The notes under the pieces: generated by a model
What the model saw: only the letters and a program-made list of their open reading frames with translations
What the model was told of the DNA's origin: nothing
Database searches by the model: none
Source: an uncultured Litoreibacter sp.
Lineage (GTDB): Bacteria > Pseudomonadota > Alphaproteobacteria > Rhodobacterales > Rhodobacteraceae
Length of the DNA: 64,000 nt
Assembly: GCA_947504205.1 (NCBI GenBank)
Contig: CANNGL010000003.1
Span: 186,001-250,000 of the forward strand
Direction of reading: 5' to 3'
Made by a program: the position numbers and the translations under genes
Shown: positions 44,738-53,218 of the stretch, one piece after another
How positions within the stretch are numbered: position 1 is the stretch's first letter
How the letters are laid out: the number at the start of each line of letters is the position of its first letter

Positions 44738-46162
44738 ATGTCAGGGGAATCCCATTTTGACGAGATGTATGGCCGCGACGGCAAGACCCGTGGGCCATAT
44801 TCCGAATATTGCGGTTGGTTGTCGGATGAAGACGTTTCACGCCTGCGCAAGAAGTCGGTTGAAGCCGAGACGCTGTTCCGGCGCACCGGCATAACTTTCA
44901 ATGTTTACGGTATGGAGGAAGCCGCCGAGCGGTTGATCCCGTTTGATATTGTTCCGCGGATCATATCGGGGCGGGAGTGGTCGCGCCTGTCGAAAGGGAT
45001 CGAACAGCGGGTGCGGGCGATCAATGCGTTTCTGCATGATATTTACCATGGTCAGGAGATCATCAAGGCGGGGCGCTTGCCGGCGGAGATGATTGCTCAG
45101 AACGACGCGTTTCTGCCGAAGATGATTGGCGTCACCCCGCCGGGCGGCGTTTACACGCATATCGTTGGCACCGATCTGGTGCGCACGGGCGAGGATGATT
45201 TCTTCGTTCTGGAGGACAATGCACGCACACCGTCCGGGGTCAGCTATATGCTGGAGAACCGGGAGACCATGCTGCACATGTTCCCGGAGCTGTTCTCGAA
45301 GGTGAAGGTGCAGAACGTCTCCAATTACCCGCGGATGTTGCGGCGATCCTTGGGGCGCAGCGTACCGGATGCTTGTGATGGAGGTCCGACGATTGCGGTG
45401 CTGACGCCGGGGATACACAACTCGGCCTATTACGAGCACGCTTTCCTGGCCGACCAGATGAATGTGGAGCTGGTTGAGGGCCATGATCTGCGGGTGGTGG
45501 ATGGACGCGTGGCCATGCGCACGACGCGGGGGTTCAAACCTATTGATGTGCTTTACCGCCGTGTGGACGATGACTTCCTCGATCCGCTGAACTTCAATCC
45601 TGAAAGCCAGTTGGGTGTTCCGGGGATCATGGATGTTTATCGCGCGGGCGGTATCACGATTGCCAATGCGCCGGGGACGGGGATTTCTGATGACAAGGCG
45701 ATTTACAGCTACATGCCTGACATCGTGGAGTTCTACACAGGCGAGCAGGCGATCCTGAAGAACGTGCCGACATGGCGGTGTTCAGAGCCTGATGCGCTGA
45801 AATATGTTTTGGATAATTTGGCCGACCTGGTGGTGAAGGAAGTCCACGGATCAGGCGGTTACGGGATGCTGGTCGGCCCTGCTGCGTCGAAAAAGGAGAT
45901 CGCTGATTTCAGCAAGAAGCTCGAGGCCAATGCCGCGAACTATATTGCACAACCAACACTGTCCCTGTCGACTGTGCCGATCCTTGCCAAATCAGAGCTG
46001 GCCCCACGCCATGTGGATCTCAGACCCTTCGTTCTGGTCTCTCCGGACAAGATCGACATCACGCCCGGCGGCCTGACACGGGTCGCTCTCAAAAAGGGAT
46101 CGCTGGTTGTGAACTCGTCGCAGGGCGGCGGCACCAAAGACACCTGGGTTCTGGAGGAATAG
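44738..46162 (+). CDS. Circularly permuted ATP-grasp type 2 protein (COG2308)
   Basis: A 474-residue protein of the circularly permuted ATP-grasp family. Visible marks are GITFNVYG, PFDIVPRIISGREW, NAFLHDIYHGQEII, FFVLEDNARTPSGVSYMLENR and LVVKEVHGSGGYGMLVGP, the last being the glycine-rich ATP-binding loop. Such enzymes are predicted to form amide or peptide bonds, but no substrate is known. It is followed after five bases by the alpha-E gene and then a transglutaminase and an Anbu protease, a recurrent predicted peptide-modification operon. Confidence 0.9.
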   Translation: MSGESHFDEMYGRDGKTRGPYSEYCGWLSDEDVSRLRKKSVEAETLFRRTGITFNVYGMEEAAERLIPFDIVPRIISGREWSRLSKGIEQRVRAINAFLHDIYHGQEIIKAGRLPAEMIAQNDAFLPKMIGVTPPGGVYTHIVGTDLVRTGEDDFFVLEDNARTPSGVSYMLENRETMLHMFPELFSKVKVQNVSNYPRMLRRSLGRSVPDACDGGPTIAVLTPGIHNSAYYEHAFLADQMNVELVEGHDLRVVDGRVAMRTTRGFKPIDVLYRRVDDDFLDPLNFNPESQLGVPGIMDVYRAGGITIANAPGTGISDDKAIYSYMPDIVEFYTGEQAILKNVPTWRCSEPDALKYVLDNLADLVVKEVHGSGGYGMLVGPAASKKEIADFSKKLEANAANYIAQPTLSLSTVPILAKSELAPRHVDLRPFVLVSPDKIDITPGGLTRVALKKGSLVVNSSQGGGTKDTWVLEE

Positions 46163-46167
46163 GCTCT

Positions 46168-47109
46168 ATGCTTGGCAAAACCGCAGGTGGCCTGTTCTGG
46201 ATGTTTCGTTATCTCGAACGCTCTGAAAACACGTCTCGGATGATTGACGCAGGGCTTCGTATTTCACTGACCCGTTCGAGTGCTGCGCAGAGCGAATGGA
46301 CATCGATCATTACGTCGACGGGTCTTCTGGACGCCTACCAGCAAAGACATGGCGAAGTGGATGGTGCAAAAGTCATCGATTTTCTGCTGCGGGATCCAAG
46401 TAATCCGGGGAGTGTTCTGGCTGCCATCGAGGCGGCTCGCACCAATGCGAGACTGGTTCGTACGGCTCTGACCCGAGAGGTGTTTGAGGCCGTCAACGAG
46501 AGCTACATGATCCTCAAATCGGCGCTGGCTAAACCGGTGCCGGATCGTGATTTGCCTGAGCTCTTGCAGACAATCCGGCAACGCACCGCAATCGTGCGGG
46601 GCACGTTGCAGGGCACCATGGTGCGCAACGACATTTACGACTTTGCTCGGATCGGCACTTTTTTCGAGAGAGCGGACAACACGGCGCGGATTCTGGATGT
46701 GAAGTATTACATCCTGCTGCCATCGGTCCGCCATGTCGGAAGCCCGGTGGACAATGTGCAATGGGACTTGATCCTGAGGGCCACGTCGTCTGTCCGGGCT
46801 TACCAGACATTGCATGATTCAGAGTTCGATCCCCGCCTGATCGCGAATTTCCTGCTGTTGGACAAACGGCTGCCCCGGTCATTGGCGTTCTGCTATTCAA
46901 AGATTTGCGACAACCTTGGATATCTTGAAGAGGATTATGGCAACCGTCCGATCTGCCATGACATGGTGGATTCCATCTACGCTAAGTTCCAAAACACCTC
47001 TGTCGACAAGATCTTCGACTATGGCCTGCACGAGTTTATTACCGAGTTCCTCGCAGGCAGCTACGCGCTGGGTGAGCAAATTGAAAAAGATTATCGGTTC
47101 AGTGAGTGA
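46168..47109 (+). CDS. Alpha-E domain protein (DUF403)
   Basis: A 313-residue all-helical protein that begins MLGKTAGGLFWMFRYLERSENTSRMIDAGL, here quoted in part for the conserved RYLERSEN(T) segment. ARTNARLVRTALTREVFEAVNE, IGTFFERADNTARILDVKY and CHDMVDSIYAKF are further family segments. The function is unknown; it invariably partners the ATP-grasp protein upstream and may be its accessory or substrate-binding subunit. It is spaced by six bases from both neighbours. Confidence 0.9.
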   Translation: MLGKTAGGLFWMFRYLERSENTSRMIDAGLRISLTRSSAAQSEWTSIITSTGLLDAYQQRHGEVDGAKVIDFLLRDPSNPGSVLAAIEAARTNARLVRTALTREVFEAVNESYMILKSALAKPVPDRDLPELLQTIRQRTAIVRGTLQGTMVRNDIYDFARIGTFFERADNTARILDVKYYILLPSVRHVGSPVDNVQWDLILRATSSVRAYQTLHDSEFDPRLIANFLLLDKRLPRSLAFCYSKICDNLGYLEEDYGNRPICHDMVDSIYAKFQNTSVDKIFDYGLHEFITEFLAGSYALGEQIEKDYRFSE

Positions 47110-47115
47110 GTTGAG

Positions 47116-47913
47116 ATGCATCTGACAATTCGCCATGAGACGACGTATTCCTACGACCAGCCAGTTCCTTATGGTTTGCAGCAGTTGCGGGTTCGACCGA
47201 AATCGCGGCCTGGGCAAACTGTTCTGGAGTGGAGCGTTGAAGTTGAGGGCGGTGCTCAACAACTGATGTTTGAAGACGAGCATGCGAACTCGGTGGATCT
47301 GGTCAGTTTTGATCCGGATCAGTCACAGGTCACAATTCGCTCGTTCGGAACGGTCGATATCGAGGATCAGGGTGGCGTCATTGGAAAACATCGCGGCCAT
47401 GTCCCCTTGTGGCTGTTCCAGCGCGAGACCGATTTGACCGAGGCCGGGCCGGGTGTCGCTCGGCTTATTCATCAACTTGATACAGGAGGGTCAGATCTGG
47501 ACAAACTGCACGCTCTTTCGACTCTAATCCTGCGCGAAATACCTTATTCAACCGATCAGAATTCGGCAGAATTGACCGCAGAACAGGCGTTGAAGGCCAA
47601 GCATGGGGTCTGTCAGGATCATGCCCATGTCTTTGTAACGGCAGCGCGGTCACTGGGTTTTCCTGCGCGTTACGTCTCGGGGTATCTGATGATGGATGAT
47701 CGGGTCGATCAGGACGCCACACATGCTTGGGCGGAGGCGCATGTCGATGGGCTTGGCTGGGTCGGATTTGATGTGTCCAACGGGATTTCTCCTGATGCCC
47801 GCTATGTGCGTGTCGCGACGGGCCTTGATTATCATGACGCAGCGCCAATTCTGGGCCTGCGCGTTGGTGGTGGCACCGAGACGATGAAAGTGGCCTTGCA
47901 GGTGCAACAATAG
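47116..47913 (+). CDS. Transglutaminase-like cysteine peptidase family protein
   Basis: A 265-residue cytoplasmic protein with N-terminal beta domain (LTIRHETTYSYDQPVPYGLQQLRVRP) and a transglutaminase core. The catalytic triad is Cys in KHGVCQDHAHVF, His in DATHAWAEAHVDGLGW and Asp in GFDVSNG. Relatives in these operons are thought to cleave or transfer peptide bonds. It lies six bases after the alpha-E gene. Confidence 0.9.
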   Translation: MHLTIRHETTYSYDQPVPYGLQQLRVRPKSRPGQTVLEWSVEVEGGAQQLMFEDEHANSVDLVSFDPDQSQVTIRSFGTVDIEDQGGVIGKHRGHVPLWLFQRETDLTEAGPGVARLIHQLDTGGSDLDKLHALSTLILREIPYSTDQNSAELTAEQALKAKHGVCQDHAHVFVTAARSLGFPARYVSGYLMMDDRVDQDATHAWAEAHVDGLGWVGFDVSNGISPDARYVRVATGLDYHDAAPILGLRVGGGTETMKVALQVQQ

Positions 47914-47948
47914 CTGGGCTAACTGCGCTCTGAGTTACGGAGCATCAC

Positions 47949-48680
47949 ATGACATATTGCGTTGGAATGCTGTTGGAGGCGGGTCTGGTCTTCATGTCGG
48001 ATACGCGGACAAATGCAGGTGTCGATAACATTTCCACGGCGAAGAAGATGTTTACCTGGGAAGTTCCCGGCGACCGCGTGATTACCTGTATGACTGCTGG
48101 CAATCTGGCGACGACCCAATCTGTGGTTTCTCTGCTGGATGAGCGTTCCAAGGCGCGCGAGGATCGTAACCCGTCGATCCTTGAAGCCCCTTCGATGTTT
48201 CAAATTGCCCGAGAGGTGGGTGCGACGCTCAAAGAGGTTATCCAATCGAATGCCGATACGGGTGAGACAGCCGATGCGGCGTTTGGCGCGACAATCATAT
48301 TGGGCGGACAGATTGCCGGAAGTCCGCCGCGCCTGTTTCTGATTTATCCAGAGGGCAACTTTATCGAAGCTTCCGCTGACAATCCGTTTTTTCAGATAGG
48401 TGAGACGAAATACGGTAAACCAATTCTGGTTCGGGCCTATGATGCAGAGATGAAGTTTGAGGATGCGATCAAGCTGCTGCTTGTCAGCATGGATTCGACC
48501 ATCAAATCAAACCTATCGGTTGGCTTGCCGTTAGATGTGATCACACATCAGACAGATGCTCTTACTGTTGGGGCACAGCTGCGGATTGAAGCTGATGATG
48601 GCTACTATCAAGCGATCTCCAACGGATGGGGTGAGGCACTGAAAGTCGCCTTCGACCAGCTTCCAGAATTCAAGTTTTAG
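47949..48680 (+). CDS. Anbu-type proteasome-like peptidase (COG3484)
   Basis: A 243-residue Ntn-hydrolase related to the proteasome beta subunit (ancestral beta subunit, Anbu). It begins MTYCVGMLLEAGLVFMSDTRT; removal of Met would expose Thr2 as nucleophile, with Asp18 and the lysine of TAKKMF as partners. GGAG lies six bases before the ATG. No propeptide is present, as usual for Anbu. It completes the ATP-grasp/alpha-E/transglutaminase operon. Confidence 0.92.
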   Translation: MTYCVGMLLEAGLVFMSDTRTNAGVDNISTAKKMFTWEVPGDRVITCMTAGNLATTQSVVSLLDERSKAREDRNPSILEAPSMFQIAREVGATLKEVIQSNADTGETADAAFGATIILGGQIAGSPPRLFLIYPEGNFIEASADNPFFQIGETKYGKPILVRAYDAEMKFEDAIKLLLVSMDSTIKSNLSVGLPLDVITHQTDALTVGAQLRIEADDGYYQAISNGWGEALKVAFDQLPEFKF

Positions 48681-48693
48681 GCCGAATTAGACT

Positions 48694-49146
48694 CTATTTT
48701 GGTGCGAATAGCGGCACAGTAGATATCGACATTTTCGCGGAACCATTCTGCACATCGCGTGCGTGGGCGACATAGATCAGGGTTTGGTTCGCCTGGTCAA
48801 ATATGCGTTTCACGCGGATCGACTTGAAAATGATAGAGCGGCGTTCCGAGAAGACATCCTCACCCTCGTCGCTGGTATCGATGTCACCAATTTCGATAGG
48901 TCCGGTTTGGCGACAGGCGATGGACGAATTGGAGGGATCTTCGAACCAGTTCCCTTTTTGAAGACGGTCAATCAACCCGCGTTCGAAATAGGCCATATGG
49001 CAAGTGACGCCATCGACCTTCGGATCTTTGACAGCTTCGATGATAATGTCATTGCCAAGCCAGTCCACGTCCACTGATCCGACCTGATCGGCAAAAGCAG
49101 GGGTTGTCAGTGTAAGGGCAAGGCACAGGGACCGGATCGAAATCAT
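48694..49146 (-). CDS. creA: CreA family protein
   Basis: A 150-residue exported protein with signal peptide MISIRSLCLALTLTTPAFA. The mature part matches CreA: VGSVDVDWLGNDIIIEAVKDPKVDGVTCH, quoted here for V-x-V-x-W-x-G-N-D and DP-K-V-x-G-V-T-C-H, then ACRQTGPI and SIRVKRIFD. Its function is unknown. The ATG at 49146 has GGAGA eight bases upstream; a longer frame to 49224 lacks one. It is downstream of idi on the same strand and tail to tail with the Anbu gene. Confidence 0.9.
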   Translation of the reverse strand: MISIRSLCLALTLTTPAFADQVGSVDVDWLGNDIIIEAVKDPKVDGVTCHMAYFERGLIDRLQKGNWFEDPSNSSIACRQTGPIEIGDIDTSDEGEDVFSERRSIIFKSIRVKRIFDQANQTLIYVAHARDVQNGSAKMSISTVPLFAPK

Positions 49147-49201
49147 GATAGCATTCTCCATTTTCGGAATAACGCGAACCAAATGACGATTGTTCCGGCT
49201 C

Positions 49202-49741
49202 TCAGGCTTGAACAAGCCCGCCAAAAATTCGCTCCGTATGTTCGGAAAGATAGATTTTGAGCCAAGCGGTATACTGTTCCGGGTGACGCGCCACTCGTGC
49301 TGACAGATCGTAGATGCTGATCCACGCGGTCTCCATCACCTCATCGGGATTGGGGACAATCTTCAGATCGGCGGGGGCGTCTGCGAGGAATATGTCGACC
49401 ACTTCATGCTCTATCAGACCGCTCCCGACATCAGCGCGGTATTCCACCTGGTCGCGAAACGAGGGGTAGAGGCCGGTGATGCCCAGTTCCTCACTCAGAC
49501 GTCGGATCGCGCAGGTTTCCGGCACTTCATCCCAGAGCGGGTGGGTGCAGCAGGTGTTCGCCCATAGACCCGGCGTATGGTATTTTGACAGGGCGCGACG
49601 TTGGATTAGCACCTTGTCGCGGTGCATCACAAAGACGGAGACCGCTTTGTGGCGGAGGCCCTTGCGGTGCACTTCCAACTTTTCGACAGGTGTCAGCGTG
49701 CCGTCCACCCAAGCGGGGATCATGTCTCGATTTGTGGTCAT
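49202..49741 (-). CDS. idi: Isopentenyl-diphosphate delta-isomerase (type 1)
   Basis: A 179-residue Nudix-fold isomerase interconverting IPP and DMAPP. The active-site Cys is in LWANTCCTHPLWDE and the Nudix-like helix is AIRRLSEELGITG. MHRDKVLIQRRALSKYHTPG is the usual N-terminal signature. It overlaps bchP by four bases (ATGA), so it is the isoprenoid-supply gene of the bchG-transporter-bchP-idi unit. Confidence 0.95.
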   Translation of the reverse strand: MTTNRDMIPAWVDGTLTPVEKLEVHRKGLRHKAVSVFVMHRDKVLIQRRALSKYHTPGLWANTCCTHPLWDEVPETCAIRRLSEELGITGLYPSFRDQVEYRADVGSGLIEHEVVDIFLADAPADLKIVPNPDEVMETAWISIYDLSARVARHPEQYTAWLKIYLSEHTERIFGGLVQA

Positions 49742-50919
49742 GTATATTGCTGCGGGACCAGACGAAGAAGGTGGGCGACATTCTTGATGCCGATTTTGAG
49801 GTGGGCCATAGGGCGGGCTTTCACCAGTTTCTTGTTCATATAGGCCTCAAACGTCAGTCGTTGCACGTCGATATCGTGGCAAAGGGACACAAACCGTTCG
49901 CGCCGCTCGTCGGACTTATAGTAGGCGTCCTGCATGGCGCCAAGGACACGAAATACAGTGCCATGTTCTTTCAGGAAGACCTTGCGGGCCAAAGCCAGGT
50001 CTTTGACATTGCCTGAGGCAAGACATGCCATTGCGGCATTTGCGGCTTCGCGTCCTCCGGCCATGGCATAGAAAATCCCCTCGCCGGAACTTGGGGCAAC
50101 GACGCCGGCTGCGTCGCCGGCCAACACGACATCGCGGCCGTTGTCCCATTTGTCGAGCGGTTTCAGCGGGATCGGTGCGCCCTCCTTGCGGATCGTTTTG
50201 CAGCCTGTCAGGCCTGAGCTTTCGCGTAGCTGTCGCGTTGCATCCTTGAGGTCGACGCCATCGACGCCGGTGCCCATGCCCACGCTTGCGGATTTCCCGT
50301 GTGGGAAAACCCAGCCGTAGAAGTCAGGTGAGACCTTTCCGTCATAGATAACGTCGCAGCGGGTTGGGTCGTAGCCGGATGGGCCGTCCGGTGCCTCGAT
50401 GATCTCGTGATAGGCGATGACGTAGGGAATGGTGTCGCCGCCCGGAACCTCGGCGCGCGCCACGTCGGACCGCGCTCCGTCAGCGCCGATGATCAGTTTG
50501 GTCTCCAGCTCCAGCTCGTTGCGGCTGACCTTGTCTCGGTAAACAATCTTGGTTTGTCCGCCCTCGCGTTCAATGCGCAGGAATGTGCCCGTATACCGAT
50601 GAGCGCCCGCATTTTTGGCTCTAACACGCAGGAATTCGTCGAATTCTTCGCGATCCACCATGCCGACATAGCCGTTCTCCACGGGGATATCGACCATACG
50701 CCCGGTGGGGGAAATCATTCGTGCAGTGTTGATCTTGGCAACAAGCTGGTCTTCGGGGATGTCGAAGTCCTGAACACAGCGCGGAGGAACAGCACCGCCG
50801 CAGGGTTTGATCCGCCCGGCGCGATCGAGCATTGCGACAGAGTGGCCCTTACGCGCCAGATCTTCGGCAGCAGTGGCGCCTGCGGGTCCACCTCCAACAA
50901 CGATAACATCATAGATCAT
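49738..50919 (-). CDS. bchP: Geranylgeranyl diphosphate / bacteriochlorophyll reductase
   Basis: A 393-residue FAD-dependent reductase that converts the geranylgeranyl tail of bacteriochlorophyll to phytyl. The dinucleotide fold is DVIVVGGGPAGATAAEDLARKG, then GRIKPCGGAVPP, and the second FAD motif VVLAGDAAGVVAPSSGEGIFYAM. It is one of a tight series: three bases after the transporter gene and overlapping idi. Confidence 0.96.
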   Translation of the reverse strand: MIYDVIVVGGGPAGATAAEDLARKGHSVAMLDRAGRIKPCGGAVPPRCVQDFDIPEDQLVAKINTARMISPTGRMVDIPVENGYVGMVDREEFDEFLRVRAKNAGAHRYTGTFLRIEREGGQTKIVYRDKVSRNELELETKLIIGADGARSDVARAEVPGGDTIPYVIAYHEIIEAPDGPSGYDPTRCDVIYDGKVSPDFYGWVFPHGKSASVGMGTGVDGVDLKDATRQLRESSGLTGCKTIRKEGAPIPLKPLDKWDNGRDVVLAGDAAGVVAPSSGEGIFYAMAGGREAANAAMACLASGNVKDLALARKVFLKEHGTVFRVLGAMQDAYYKSDERRERFVSLCHDIDVQRLTFEAYMNKKLVKARPMAHLKIGIKNVAHLLRLVPQQYT

Positions 50920-50922
50920 GGG

Positions 50923-52209
50923 TTATTCCCCCGGAATTGCATGAGCGTGGGGCATGTTACGCCCCTCGATAATGTGAAAGGCCATGAAGGCCGCGATCAG
51001 GAACAAAAGTCCTTCGAACAGGAAAACGGTGCCAAATGCGTCCGCGTCAGCGACACGTGTGCGCATCAGGTCAACGGCAGCGGCACCAACGAGGCCGCCA
51101 AAGCCCGCGGCGACAGCTTGAGCAGCGCCCCAGAGACCCATGCGGGTGCCCTCGCGACGCTCGCGCCCGTCGCCGGCCAGTTGCATCATCGAACCGATGG
51201 CAGCGACGGCAAAAGCGCCATTCGCAAAGCCCAGGAATACGACGCTTGGCACGACAAGTTCAGCAGCTCCGGTTTGGCCAATCGTGGCGATGAACATCAA
51301 GGCGATAGCGGACAAAAGACAGCCCCCCATCACCCAGATTTTGAGAGAGCCCAGCCGGAAGCCCGTTGCACAGATGCCAACGGTGATCATGCCCAAGAAA
51401 ACGCCTCCGTTTTGGGCGCCCGACAGTTTGGTCGATTGTCCGGGCGTGAAGTCGAAAACCAGACCTGCATAAGGCTCTAATATGAGCTCCTGCATGAAAT
51501 ACGCGGTCATCGACAGAAAGACGAAGATGGTGAAGTTGCGCGCTTTTCGTTCGGCCCAAACCTCTTTCAGGCCTTCCAGAAATGGCGTGTCGTCGCGCTC
51601 TTGCGTTTGTGCGGTAACGCGCGCTTCGATTCCCCAGATCGCGAGGGAGGTCAAAGCCACCGCTCCGAGTGCCACGATCACCACGATCTGCATCAGCAAT
51701 GCGGGGGAGTATGGATCAAGGAATGCGCCGACAGTTCCGGCCGTAATGGCGATGCCTGCAATCATCATAAGCCATGTGATCGTGGCGGCAGCGGCCCGTC
51801 TTTGGGGATGCGTTGCGGTGGCGAGTAGCGCAAGAAGTGACGTGCCGGAGGCTCCGACGCCGAGGCCTATCAGAGCGTAAGCCAGAATGGAGACCGCGAG
51901 ACCAAGGGCGAAAGAGTTTTCCAGCAGGATCACCCCGAACGCCGCACCAATCCCGCCCAAAGCAAGGGCCAGCATACCGCCGATGATCCAGCGGGTGCGG
52001 GACCCTCCCGCGTCGGACTTGAAGCCCCAATTGGGGCGGGTGATCTGAATGCCGTAATGCAGTGCGACCAGCAGGCCGGGCAGTACAGCGGGCAGGCTAA
52101 GCTCGACGACCATCAGGCGGTTTAGTGTCGACGTGGTCAAAACAACAATCGCACCAAGGCACATCTGAACGAGGCCAAGACGGATGATCTGAAGCCAGCT
52201 CAACGCCAT
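50923..52209 (-). CDS. PucC/LhaA-type BCD family transporter
   Basis: A 428-residue major-facilitator-like protein with about twelve transmembrane segments, in the place of ORF428 between bchG and bchP in Rhodobacter. It starts LSWLQIIRLGLVQMCLGAIVVLTTSTLNRLMVVEL and contains GASGTSLLALLA and EGTRMGLWGAAQAVAAGFGG. The family (bacteriochlorophyll delivery) helps light-harvesting complex assembly; direct pigment transport is unproven. It overlaps the bchG stop by one base. Confidence 0.92.
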   Translation of the reverse strand: MALSWLQIIRLGLVQMCLGAIVVLTTSTLNRLMVVELSLPAVLPGLLVALHYGIQITRPNWGFKSDAGGSRTRWIIGGMLALALGGIGAAFGVILLENSFALGLAVSILAYALIGLGVGASGTSLLALLATATHPQRRAAAATITWLMMIAGIAITAGTVGAFLDPYSPALLMQIVVIVALGAVALTSLAIWGIEARVTAQTQERDDTPFLEGLKEVWAERKARNFTIFVFLSMTAYFMQELILEPYAGLVFDFTPGQSTKLSGAQNGGVFLGMITVGICATGFRLGSLKIWVMGGCLLSAIALMFIATIGQTGAAELVVPSVVFLGFANGAFAVAAIGSMMQLAGDGRERREGTRMGLWGAAQAVAAGFGGLVGAAAVDLMRTRVADADAFGTVFLFEGLLFLIAAFMAFHIIEGRNMPHAHAIPGE

Positions 52210-53108
52210 CAGAGCATCCCCCGAAGCGCGAAGGCTGCGATCATCATGCCGGAGACATAGAGCGTGACGCCTGTGCCGTTATACCAAGGCGCTTTGCCTT
52301 TTGGATCTTTGAACAGCACCGTCATGGCCCAAAGCTGTGCGGCGAGGACTGCCGCGACACCGACGGCGTGCAAGGGTTTGTCCCAGAGCGTCAGAAGGGC
52401 GATGACCATTATCTGAGGCACCGCCATAACCGCACAAGCCACCTGAGCGGCGCGCCGGGGTCCCAGTGTCACGGGAAGCGAGTTGACGCCCATCTGGCGA
52501 TCACCTTCCAGCGCTTTGAAATCGTTCAAGGTCATAATGCCGTGTGCGCCAATGCCATAAAGAAGCGCGATCAGGATGATTTCGGGTCGCGGCAGCCCAG
52601 CGCTTAAAACAGCGGCCCCGGTGAACCACGGCAAGGATTCATAGGACAGACCGACCAGACCCGGACCCCACCAACCGGATCTTTTCAAACGAACAGGCTC
52701 GGCGGAATAGGCCCAAGCTGCCGCGACGGCCACGACGGTCGCGGCAAAGCCCCAAGGGCCGAGTTGATAGCCGACCAGCAAGGATATGACCGACATTCCC
52801 AGGGCGATATACAGACCCCAATATCCTGGGATGCGCCCCGACGGGATTGGACGATCTGGCTCGTTGATTGCATCGACATGGCGGTCGCACCAGTCGTTTG
52901 CCGCCTGACTCATTCCGCAGACGATCGGGCCTGCCAGAATAACCCCGAGGATGACATACAGCCATTGACCAGATGGGGAGACGCCGGAGGACACTGCGCC
53001 GCAAAGATAGGCCCACATCGGCGGAAACCAGGTGATCGGTTTTAGCAGTTGTAGGGCGGCGGCTGGTTCAGGAAGCGCACGCGACTGTAAATTTGACGAG
53101 ACATCCAT
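52209..53108 (-). CDS. bchG: Bacteriochlorophyll synthase
   Basis: A 299-residue UbiA-family membrane prenyltransferase that esterifies bacteriochlorophyllide a with geranylgeranyl diphosphate. The prenyl-diphosphate site is NDWCDRHVDAINEPDRPIPSGR and the second motif is YGIGAHGIMTLNDFKALEGDR. LKPITWFPPMWAYLCGAVSSG opens the conserved part. The ATG at 53108 has no ribosome binding site, and a PpsR operator ends one base upstream of it. Confidence 0.95.
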   Translation of the reverse strand: MDVSSNLQSRALPEPAAALQLLKPITWFPPMWAYLCGAVSSGVSPSGQWLYVILGVILAGPIVCGMSQAANDWCDRHVDAINEPDRPIPSGRIPGYWGLYIALGMSVISLLVGYQLGPWGFAATVVAVAAAWAYSAEPVRLKRSGWWGPGLVGLSYESLPWFTGAAVLSAGLPRPEIILIALLYGIGAHGIMTLNDFKALEGDRQMGVNSLPVTLGPRRAAQVACAVMAVPQIMVIALLTLWDKPLHAVGVAAVLAAQLWAMTVLFKDPKGKAPWYNGTGVTLYVSGMMIAAFALRGML

Positions 53109-53109
53109 G

Positions 53110-53127
53110 TGTCAAGTCAACCTTACA
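53110..53127. promoter_or_regulatory. PpsR/CrtJ operator at bchG
   Basis: Read on the plus strand, TGTCAAGTCAACCTTACA is an exact TGT-N12-ACA site. On the minus strand its end reads TTGACA. It touches the bchG start codon. A TAGAAT hexamer (53153-53148, minus strand) upstream could be the -10 of a bchG promoter, placing the operator just downstream of the start of transcription. Confidence 0.7.
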
Positions 53128-53218
53128 TTTTGAGTCTGAGCAAGGAAATTCTATGCAAAGCAATAGGCTTGTCGGAATAAGCGTCAGACTCCGCCGATGC
53201 GATGCAGTCGAACGGGCC

